Part shown: in pieces, positions 1-5,237 of the stretch | How positions within the stretch are numbered: the first letter of the stretch is position 1 | Layout of the letters: each line of letters starts with the position of its first letter | Assembly: GCA_026001245.1 (NCBI GenBank) | Contig: BNZR01000029.1 | Location: 1 to 18,655 of the forward strand | DNA length: 18,655 nucleotides | Reading direction: 5' to 3' | DNA from: Clostridia bacterium | GTDB taxonomy: Bacteria; Bacillota_A; Clostridia; Oscillospirales; UBA929 | Notes under the pieces: generated by a model | The model's database searches: none | Seen by the model: only the letters and a program-made list of their open reading frames with translations | What the model was told of the DNA's origin: nothing | Made by a program: the position numbers and the translations under genes

Positions 1-203
1 TTCACCGTACTCCACGCGGGATAGTCATGCGGCAGCAAACGCCATTGGCAACCGGTTTTGACAAGATACAGCACGGCTTCGACAAGCGAACGCCTATGAA
101 CTGAGGCCTTGTTTCCCACCGGGAAAAACTCCTTGATTTTTTCCCATTGCGCGTCAGTCAGGTCGCTTGGGTAGTTGGTTGGTGTGTATTCTATATTCTT
201 CAT
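1..203 (-). CDS. IS5-family transposase, N-terminal part (cut by window edge)
   Basis: The minus strand reads an open frame from ATG at 203-201 off the left edge, giving 67 codons. The N-terminus contains [18 protein letters not shown] and, further on, [15 protein letters not shown]. These are hallmarks of the N-terminal domain of IS4/IS5-type DDE transposases (the DUF4096-like region of the IS5 superfamily). The catalytic DDE core would lie beyond the window. No good Shine-Dalgarno sequence precedes the ATG. A promoter-like pair (TTGTTC at 239-234, TATACT at 216-211, 17-bp spacer, TGn extension) ends so close to the ATG that a transcript would be nearly leaderless. I could not delimit the terminal inverted repeat or target duplication. 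Whether the element is intact cannot be told from here. Confidence 0.85.
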   Translation of the reverse strand, partial: MKNIEYTPTNYPSDLTDAQWEKIKEFFPVGNKASVHRRSLVEAVLYLVKTGCQWRLLPHDYPAWSTV

Positions 204-256
204 AGAAGATAGTATATCATAGTTTCTCTATGAGAACAAGTTCTTATTCTTTGGAG

Positions 257-297
257 AAATAACCGCATCTATTGAGAGTAGGGAGCGGTTATTTTTT
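257..297. terminator. Hairpin terminator between toxin-like gene and IS
   Basis: A perfect 10-bp stem (AAATAACCGC at 257-266, GCGGTTATTT at 285-294) with an 18-nt loop is followed on the plus strand by a T-run reaching 297. It overlaps the stop codon of the minus-strand toxin-like gene. The U-tract is better on the plus strand, so it may end a plus-strand RNA as well as the toxin message. Confidence 0.6.
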
Positions 298-375
298 CGT
301 GTCGTCCTTCTTCAGAATCTCGACTATCAGAATTGCAAACGCAATCATAAGTGTCAAAACTTCGTAAGTATTCAC
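289..375 (-). CDS. TxpA/BsrG-like small membrane toxin ('putative holin-like toxin')
   Basis: This 28-codon frame is too short for routine ORF calling. It starts with GTG at 375-373 and ends with TAA at 291-289. The peptide begins MNTYEVLTLMIAFAILIVEI and ends in a charged LKKDDTKK tail. The T-Y-E-x-L-x-x-M-I start, single hydrophobic helix and lysine-rich tail match the type I toxins TxpA and BsrG of Bacillus and the 'putative holin-like toxin' family of Clostridia. A strong AAAGGGGGTG ribosome site (390-381) lies 5 nt before the GTG. A consensus promoter (466-438) gives a leader of about 55 nt, and a hairpin overlaps the stop codon. Known relatives are silenced by an antisense RNA. I see the toxin side clearly but cannot identify the antitoxin promoter. 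Function is inferred from family resemblance. Confidence 0.72.
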   Translation of the reverse strand: MNTYEVLTLMIAFAILIVEILKKDDTKK

Positions 376-437
376 GGCTTCACCCCCTTTCGGAGGCTGG
401 GCTTAACCGTCCGGCCATCGCTCTTCTACACGGGTAT

Positions 438-466
438 ATTTTAGCATGTTTTGCGGCGGTTGTCAA
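438..466 (-). promoter_or_regulatory. Consensus SigA-type promoter for the holin-like toxin
   Basis: On the minus strand TTGACA (466-461) is followed by a 17-bp spacer and TAAAAT (443-438), with a TGC extended -10. It is one of the most consensus-like promoters in the window and points at the 28-codon toxin-like gene. Confidence 0.75.
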
Positions 467-483
467 CTGTCAATTGTCCATTG
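461..483. repeat. Short tandem TGTCAA(C/T)TG-type repeat
   Basis: TGTCAACTGTCAATTGTCCATTG is a run of imperfect 7-mers. It overlaps the -35 of the toxin promoter and lies just before ylbJ. A similar AT-rich 7-mer run occurs at 10529-10563. Such runs are common between genes in Clostridia; no function is assigned. Confidence 0.5.
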
Positions 484-507
484 CATACAGTAGTTGGGGG
501 TGTTTTT

Positions 508-1677
508 TTGAAACGCTTTTCGCTGTATGTTGTGGATATTCTTCTTGGGGTCAGCGTATTTGTCAGCGTGGCGGCTATGATTATCAGTCCGCGTGAGGCC
601 GCCGAGGCGGCTCGGCAGGGGATTAAGCTCTGCATGGACGTGATTGTGCCGTCGCTGTTTCCGTTCTTCGTTCTGTCGTCGCTCACTGTGGAGTTGGGGC
701 TTACGCGGTACCTTGGCCGCGCCTTGGAGCGCGTCATGCGGCCTGTTTTCCGCGTGGGCGGAGCGTGTTCGGCGGCGGTGGTCATGGGCTTTATCGGGGG
801 ATACCCCGTGGGGGCGCGAACCGCGCTGGCTCTGTACGAATCCGGGCAATGCACCAAAACCGAGGCCGAGCGGCTGTTGAGCTTTTGCAACAACTCCGGC
901 CCCGCGTTCATACTGGGCGCGGTGGGGGCGGGGATATTCTCAAGCTCGACCGTGGGTTGGCTACTGTATCTAGCACACACCGCCGCGTCACTGACCGTGG
1001 GGGTGCTGTTCCGGTTTTACAAATATCGCGACGACGGGGCGCATGGGCTTAAAAAGCAGAACCGACCGGCAGTGCGCGTCACACGCGCCTTTGTTACGTC
1101 CGTGCGCTCATCGTTTGACGCGATCTTGGGCGTGTGCGCGTTCGTGATCTTCTTCGCCGTGGCCATACGCATGCTGTACGCGTTCGGAACGCTTACGGCC
1201 ATCAGCGATTGGACGGGGGAGCTGTTGCGCCCGCTGGGGGTGGAGCGGGGGCTTATCGACAAGCTGTTCGCGGGACTGATAGAGGTGACCTCCGGGCTGT
1301 GGACGCTGCAAAGCGTCAGCGCGGAGGTCACTCAAAAGCTTGCAATGGCGGCCTTTATGCTGGGTTGGGCGGGGGTTAGCGTACACTGTCAGGTGCTAAC
1401 CTTTATCGGCGAGTCGAATTTGCGCACTTGGCCGTATATCGTCGGCAAGCTGTTGCACGGTGTTATCTCGGCGGCGTACATGGTGGGGCTTTTGCAATTT
1501 TTTCACGTGAAAATCCCCGTGTCAAGCTTTTTGCTGACCCAAATGGACGACATTATGCGCATGGACTCGCTGGGGACACTGTCCGCCACGCTGTGGGTAA
1601 GCGCGATTCTGCTCTGCGCCGCGATTCTGCTGGCGGGCTTTGGGCTGCTACGCAAAAACTACAAAACGGATTTGTAA
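508..1677 (+). CDS. ylbJ: YlbJ-type sporulation integral membrane protein (nucleoside recognition/Gate domain)
   Basis: A 389-residue polytopic membrane protein, close to the roughly 400 residues of YlbJ in Bacillus, where it is a sporulation gene. Visible signatures are an N-terminal hydrophobic helix (about 5-26), the segment VPSLFPFFVLSSL (47-59), GFIGGYPVGART (94-105) and FCNNSGPAFILGAVG (126-140). These small-residue motifs are typical of the Gate/nucleoside-recognition fold. I chose TTG at 508 because a GGGGGTG ribosome site ends 6 nt before it. The ATG at 451 would add residues read from promoter and repeat DNA. The substrate is unknown for the family. The gene converges with the alcohol dehydrogenase gene and its last 19 bp overlap that gene's 3' end, with no terminator hairpin between them. 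Confidence 0.85.
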   Translation: MKRFSLYVVDILLGVSVFVSVAAMIISPREAAEAARQGIKLCMDVIVPSLFPFFVLSSLTVELGLTRYLGRALERVMRPVFRVGGACSAAVVMGFIGGYPVGARTALALYESGQCTKTEAERLLSFCNNSGPAFILGAVGAGIFSSSTVGWLLYLAHTAASLTVGVLFRFYKYRDDGAHGLKKQNRPAVRVTRAFVTSVRSSFDAILGVCAFVIFFAVAIRMLYAFGTLTAISDWTGELLRPLGVERGLIDKLFAGLIEVTSGLWTLQSVSAEVTQKLAMAAFMLGWAGVSVHCQVLTFIGESNLRTWPYIVGKLLHGVISAAYMVGLLQFFHVKIPVSSFLLTQMDDIMRMDSLGTLSATLWVSAILLCAAILLAGFGLLRKNYKTDL

Positions 1678-2837
1678 ATCGCCAAAACGTCCTGCCATAG
1701 TAGCTTTTTCAGGCCGCCGATGGGGTGTTCGTCGCCGAATTCCGCGCCCGTGGCCTTTTTGGCCATAAGCTCCAGCTTGTCCGAAGATATACCCAACTCC
1801 GTCAGCGTCCTTGGCAGACCCAGCGACACGAAGAAGTCGGACAGCTTGTCAATCGCCTCGTTGATAAGCGCGTCCGGCTCGCGCAGACTGCCGCGCACGC
1901 CCATCACGTTTTGCGCGAATTGCGCGAACATCGGGATGTTATCCTTATAGACGTAGCGCATCCAGCCGGGGGTTAGTACCGCAAGCCCCGCGCCATGGGT
2001 CACGTCAAATATCGCGGATAGCTCATGCTCCATGCCGTGGCAGGCCCAGTCTTGGGCGCGGCCCATGCCCACCAAGCCGTTGTGCGCCACCGTGCCGCCG
2101 AAGCCGATCTCCGCCCACGCGTCATAGTCCTCCGGGTTTTTGATTACCAGCGGCGCGTTTTTGATTACCGTGCGCAAGGTCGTCTCGCACAGGCCGTCCG
2201 TCAGGCCGACATGCGTTGTGTTTGTAAAGTACCGCTCGAACACGTGGCTCATGATGTCCGCAACGCCGGACGCTGTTTGCCATTTCGGCAAGGTGTAGAA
2301 CAGCTCCGGGTTGACCACGCTAAGCACGGGGCGCAGAGCGGGCGAGCCGTAGCCGTATTTAAGCTGTTTGGCCTCGTTGGTGATCACCGTGTCGCCGCTG
2401 GACTCACTGCCCGCGGCGGGGATAGTAAGCAGTGTCGCGACAGGCAGGGCTTTTGTGACAGGCAGACCGTTTTCATAGATGTCCCACACGTCGCCCGGGT
2501 AGTACACGCCCATGGCGATGGCCTTAGCCGAGTCGATAACACTGCCGCCGCCCAAGGCCAAAATCAGCCCGACGTTTTCTTTTTTGCACAGCGCGATACC
2601 CTCGTGGACAAGCGTCAGGCGCGGATTGGGTACAACGCCGCCAAGCTCGACAAAGCTCACCCCGGCGGCTTTCAGAGACTTGACCACCGCGTCAAACAGT
2701 CCCGTTTTTTTGACACTGCCGCCGCCGTAGTGCAGCAAGATTTTGTCGGCGCGGCCTTTCAGCAGTTCGCCGATTTGGTGCTGTGTGTCGCGCCCGAACA
2801 CGATTTTCGCCGGCGCGTAGAACTCAAAGTTTTGCAT
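1659..2837 (-). CDS. Iron-containing alcohol dehydrogenase (butanol dehydrogenase-like)
   Basis: A 392-residue group III Fe-dependent alcohol dehydrogenase, expected to interconvert an aldehyde and an alcohol with NAD(P)H in the cytosol. The nucleotide-binding motif GGGSVIDSAKAIA starts at residue 96. The metal ligands are all present: D194 and H198 in ADIMSHVFERY, then H267 and H281 (HGME and HGAGL). Length and layout resemble the NADPH-dependent butanol dehydrogenases BdhA/BdhB. The start is ATG at 2837-2835, behind AGGAG; an upstream in-frame extension would overlap the zinc-ribbon gene. It is the third gene of an operon after alpha-galactosidase and the zinc-ribbon gene, with only 11 nt before it. 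The physiological substrate cannot be read from sequence. Confidence 0.88.
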   Translation of the reverse strand: MQNFEFYAPAKIVFGRDTQHQIGELLKGRADKILLHYGGGSVKKTGLFDAVVKSLKAAGVSFVELGGVVPNPRLTLVHEGIALCKKENVGLILALGGGSVIDSAKAIAMGVYYPGDVWDIYENGLPVTKALPVATLLTIPAAGSESSGDTVITNEAKQLKYGYGSPALRPVLSVVNPELFYTLPKWQTASGVADIMSHVFERYFTNTTHVGLTDGLCETTLRTVIKNAPLVIKNPEDYDAWAEIGFGGTVAHNGLVGMGRAQDWACHGMEHELSAIFDVTHGAGLAVLTPGWMRYVYKDNIPMFAQFAQNVMGVRGSLREPDALINEAIDKLSDFFVSLGLPRTLTELGISSDKLELMAKKATGAEFGDEHPIGGLKKLLWQDVLAIYKSVL

Positions 2838-2848
2838 TATGCACTCTC

Positions 2849-3037
2849 CTATACAAATAATCCGCAGCCGTTTTCGCGGAAAAATACCACTCGTTGCTCC
2901 AAAACCGCCCTGTCCACTCGAAAATATTCCGCCAGACAGTCCATGCACATGAATTCCGTCAGACTGCGGGCAATCAGCTTGCGGTTCAGCGCGGATTCGG
3001 TTGAAGTCACCTCAGTGCCGCAGTCCTTGCAGGTCAC
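2849..3037 (-). CDS. Small zinc-ribbon-like protein of unknown function
   Basis: A 62-residue protein with two CxxC pairs (C3/C6 and C31/C34), probably one structural zinc site, plus a single C58. Between and after them are ALNRKLIARS and a mixed helical segment AEYFRVDRAVLEQRV ending FRENGCGLFV. I believe similar uncharacterised proteins exist in Clostridia but know no function. The start is GTG at 3037-3035, which overlaps the alpha-galactosidase stop as GTGA, indicating translational coupling. The stop is 11 nt before the alcohol dehydrogenase start. No signal peptide or membrane segment is visible. A regulatory or metal-handling role would be speculation. Confidence 0.8.
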   Translation of the reverse strand: MTCKDCGTEVTSTESALNRKLIARSLTEFMCMDCLAEYFRVDRAVLEQRVVFFRENGCGLFV

Positions 3038-4173
3038 ACCACCTCGGCGCGGAACACGCGGCAGTCGTGGGGTTCAAGCGTACAGGCGTAACGCTCGCGG
3101 AACACGCCGAGATCCTTGTGTTCCCAGCAATCGTACAGCTTTAACGCTTTGCCTGCCGCGTTTGACAGGCCGATATCCCAAAATTGCAAGGACATCTCGC
3201 CCGCCGCGTCCCCGAAGTTGACATAGCAGATACCGTAGCCGCCGTCGGACAGGGGCTTGACAAAGGCCATCACGTTTTCCGGGTTGTTCCACTGACGCAC
3301 AACGTACGCGCCGCGAGCCTCCGGGTCTTGGTTTATCGCGATAACGTCCTTATTGGTTAGGATTTCGCGTGTCGCGTCGTTCATGCTACGCACGTCACAG
3401 CCTATCATAAGCGGACTGCCCATCACCGCCCACAGCGAGAAATGCGTGCGATACTCCGTGTCGTTACAGCCGCCCAGCGCTATCCAGCTGTTTTCGGATT
3501 TTGCGTACATGCCCACCACAAGCATGTCCAAATCGCTGTGGCAATACGCGCCGGTGTAGCCCTCGCGGCCTATCTGACTTGTGGCCAGCTTTTTGACGGA
3601 CACCCAGTTATCCTGAATATCGCCCGTGGCGCGGTACATGTGCGCCCCGGTGGTGCGAATCCAGTTCCAAACGTCGTCCTCGCCCCAGTTGCAGGCCGAG
3701 AACAGTATGTCGCGCCCGGTGTTGCGCAGTGCCGTACCCATACGCTTGTACAGCACCTCGCCGGGGACATGCTTGGGCTTGTAGCAGTAGTCGTATTTTA
3801 AGAAGTCCACGCCCCACGCGGCAAAGGCCGCCGCGTCTTGAAACTCATGCTCGAAGCTGCCGGGATGGCCGCCGCAGGTGTGCGTCCCCGCGCAGGAGTA
3901 CATGCCGAACTTCAAGCCCTTGGAGTGTACGTAGTCCGACAACGCTTTCATGCCGGAGGGGAACTTTTCGGGGTCAACCACCAGTTCGCCGCGCTCGTTG
4001 CGGTCTTTAAGGCTCCAGCAGTCGTCGATTACAACGTACTCGTAGCCCGCGTCGCGCAGTCCCGTTGCGACTATCGCGTCCGCCGCGCCGCGCACAAGCT
4101 CTTCGTCAATCTTCCAGCTGAATGTGTTCCAAGAGTTCCAGCCCATAGGCGGCGTTTGCGCTAAAATTGCCAT
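3034..4173 (-). CDS. GH27 alpha-galactosidase, cytoplasmic
   Basis: A 379-residue glycoside hydrolase family 27 enzyme that would release terminal alpha-galactose, for example from raffinose- or melibiose-type sugars. It opens with TPPMGWNSWNTF, the family start motif. The nucleophile Asp is D128 in FLKYDYC, and HSDLDML (212-218) occupies the position of the family acid/base motif WNDPDML. VIDDCW (48-53), MYSCAG (91-96) and MGSPLMIGCDVR (251-262) are further family blocks, and the C-terminal part fits the beta-sandwich domain. There is no signal peptide, so the substrate is probably imported first. The start is ATG at 4173 behind GGGAGGA. The gene is the first of a three-gene operon driven by the promoter at 4203-4231. 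No transporter or sugar regulator is visible nearby. Confidence 0.93.
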   Translation of the reverse strand: MAILAQTPPMGWNSWNTFSWKIDEELVRGAADAIVATGLRDAGYEYVVIDDCWSLKDRNERGELVVDPEKFPSGMKALSDYVHSKGLKFGMYSCAGTHTCGGHPGSFEHEFQDAAAFAAWGVDFLKYDYCYKPKHVPGEVLYKRMGTALRNTGRDILFSACNWGEDDVWNWIRTTGAHMYRATGDIQDNWVSVKKLATSQIGREGYTGAYCHSDLDMLVVGMYAKSENSWIALGGCNDTEYRTHFSLWAVMGSPLMIGCDVRSMNDATREILTNKDVIAINQDPEARGAYVVRQWNNPENVMAFVKPLSDGGYGICYVNFGDAAGEMSLQFWDIGLSNAAGKALKLYDCWEHKDLGVFRERYACTLEPHDCRVFRAEVV

Positions 4174-4202
4174 AAAAGAATCCTCCCGTGTGTTTTTTCT
4201 CT

Positions 4203-4231
4203 ATTATAGCATAGACAATTAGCTGTGTCTA
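4203..4231 (-). promoter_or_regulatory. Promoter of the alpha-galactosidase operon
   Basis: On the minus strand TAGACA (4231-4226), a 17-bp spacer and TATAAT (4208-4203) with a TGC extended -10. It lies almost wholly inside the left copy of the 24-bp repeat. The TAGACA/TGTCTA arms (4212-4217 and 4226-4231) form a small inverted repeat that could be an operator. Confidence 0.75.
4208..4231. repeat. 24-bp direct repeat, left copy, flanking the rpn gene
   Basis: The 24 bases starting AGCATAGACA and ending TGTGTCTA recur exactly, in the same orientation, at 5173-5196. Identity stops sharply on both sides (T versus A before, C versus T after). The copies are 965 bp apart and bracket the Rpn-type nuclease gene. 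Confidence 0.9.
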
Positions 4232-4249
4232 CAGAAATAATTTTTTCGG

Positions 4250-4278
4250 TTGCTTTTCATCTTACTTTGGTGTATAAT
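4250..4278 (+). promoter_or_regulatory. Promoter of the rpn gene
   Basis: TTGCTT (4250-4255), 17-bp spacer, TATAAT (4273-4278). The predicted transcript start near 4285 argues for the TTG at 4301 rather than the GTG at 4292 as the translation start. Confidence 0.65.
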
Positions 4279-4291
4279 GTAGTCAAAGAAG

Positions 4292-5179
4292 GTGTTCAAG
4301 TTGGAAGAGATATTGCTTCTGCCGCCGTCAGACGACGCGGTTTTTAAGACTTTAATGACACATCCGGACGCGAAAGCCGCTCTGATAGACCTTATATCGG
4401 CGGTGTTGGGGCTGAACGTCGTAGGCGTGACTGTACGTAACAACGAGTTGGCCGTCAGCGGCATTGACGATAAACAGGAACGCTTCGATGTGAATTGTGA
4501 GCTGGACACGGGAGAGCAGGTCGAGATTGAAATGCAGGCGCGAGCCATGGACGGCGACAGCTTTGATAACGACCACCGGGGAATCAAAGCCCGTAGTGTC
4601 TTTTATCTCTGTGATATGCACTCATCGCAACCCTCGAAGGGTATCTCGTACTTGAATATGGTCAAAAGTTATCAGATTACGTTCTGCGGTTATACGGTGT
4701 TCAAGGGACGTGAGAATTTCACCAATAAATTTACGTTAAAAAACGACGAGAGCGAGGAACTGACCGATTCTATCACAGCCGTGTTTGTGGAACTGTCCAA
4801 GTTGGGAGATATATTGAAGAAACCTGTCAGCAAGATGACGGCGGCAGAGATGTGGTCGGTGTTTCTGAGGTATGCCGACGACCAGAAACATCAGGGAATA
4901 ATCAGCGAGATAGCAGAATCAAGGGAGGGGATTTTAATGGCAAGTGAGTTGTTGGCGAACATCAGCACAGACGCGGACGCGTGCGCGAAATTCAGAGCGC
5001 AACGCAAGTGGCGGCACGACTACGAACATGGGATGATTATGTCGTTTCGCAGAGGCAAGGCCGAAATGGCCAAAGAACTACTCGCGCTTGGTATGCCCGT
5101 TGAGCAAGTCACGGCGCTGGCCGAACTTTCCGTTGCTGAAATCAGGGAATTGTCTTACAAGCCGACCCTTCAAGCATAG
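4292..5179 (+). CDS. Rpn-family recombination-promoting nuclease / PDDEXK putative transposase
   Basis: A 295-residue protein of the PD-(D/E)XK nuclease superfamily (Rpn, PDDEXK_2). It begins EEILLLPPSDDAVFKTLM, the family N-terminal block, followed by RNNEL, ERFDVNCEL and VEIEMQAR. D66 and the E80-x-Q82 pair are the expected catalytic residues. The C-terminal tail with ALGMPVEQVTALAELSVAEI is the usual family tail. Characterised Rpn proteins are DNA endonucleases that stimulate RecA-independent recombination. Two starts are possible: GTG 4292, or TTG 4301, which is better spaced from AAGGTG and from the promoter. The stop codon lies inside the right 24-bp repeat. Codons look more A/T-ending than in the neighbours, fitting acquisition (impression, not computed). 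Confidence 0.87.
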   Translation: MFKLEEILLLPPSDDAVFKTLMTHPDAKAALIDLISAVLGLNVVGVTVRNNELAVSGIDDKQERFDVNCELDTGEQVEIEMQARAMDGDSFDNDHRGIKARSVFYLCDMHSSQPSKGISYLNMVKSYQITFCGYTVFKGRENFTNKFTLKNDESEELTDSITAVFVELSKLGDILKKPVSKMTAAEMWSVFLRYADDQKHQGIISEIAESREGILMASELLANISTDADACAKFRAQRKWRHDYEHGMIMSFRRGKAEMAKELLALGMPVEQVTALAELSVAEIRELSYKPTLQA

Positions 5180-5200
5180 ACAATTAGCTGTGTCTATGCT
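5173..5200. repeat. 24-bp direct repeat, right copy, extended to a 28-bp palindrome
   Basis: 5173-5196 is identical to 4208-4231. Here it continues into TGCT, so AGCATAGACA (5173-5182) and TGTCTATGCT (5191-5200) form perfect 10-bp inverted arms around an 8-nt centre. The palindrome contains the rpn stop codon and lies between the -35 and -10 of the valS promoter, a usual position for a repressor operator. Confidence 0.85.
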
Positions 5201-5205
5201 ATAAT
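5177..5205 (+). promoter_or_regulatory. Promoter of the valS operon
   Basis: TAGACA (5177-5182), 17-bp spacer, TATAAT (5200-5205) with a TGC extended -10. The leader before the valS ATG is only about 26 nt and has no T-box, unusual for an aminoacyl-tRNA synthetase gene in Bacillota. Confidence 0.75.
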
Positions 5206-5237
5206 GGATAAAATAAATAATCGGGAGGATTATCTTT

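Larger units (their letters stand above)
4208..5196. mobile_element. Putative Rpn nuclease cassette bounded by 24-bp direct repeats
   Basis: The segment holds one gene of the recombination-promoting nuclease family with its own promoter, between two exact 24-bp direct repeats. The left flank supplies one half (4203-4217) and the right flank the other half (5191-5205) of what would be a symmetric element with perfect 15-bp arms. This is what an insertion with duplication of its target, or site-specific integration with attL/attR-like cores, would leave. That it is mobile is inference; no integrase or terminal inverted repeat is seen. Confidence 0.4.

Noticed and set aside
451..507. ATG 451 as the ylbJ start
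   Set aside because: The extra codons come from toxin promoter/repeat DNA and lack a ribosome site; TTG 508 has GGGGGTG at good spacing.
2025..3221. 398-codon plus-strand ORF opposite the alcohol dehydrogenase
   Set aside because: It is antisense to genes with full catalytic motifs, has no recognisable domain and results from high GC on the opposite strand.
5180..5237. T-box riboswitch before valS
   Set aside because: The leader is about 26 nt, far too short, and no T-box sequence is present.
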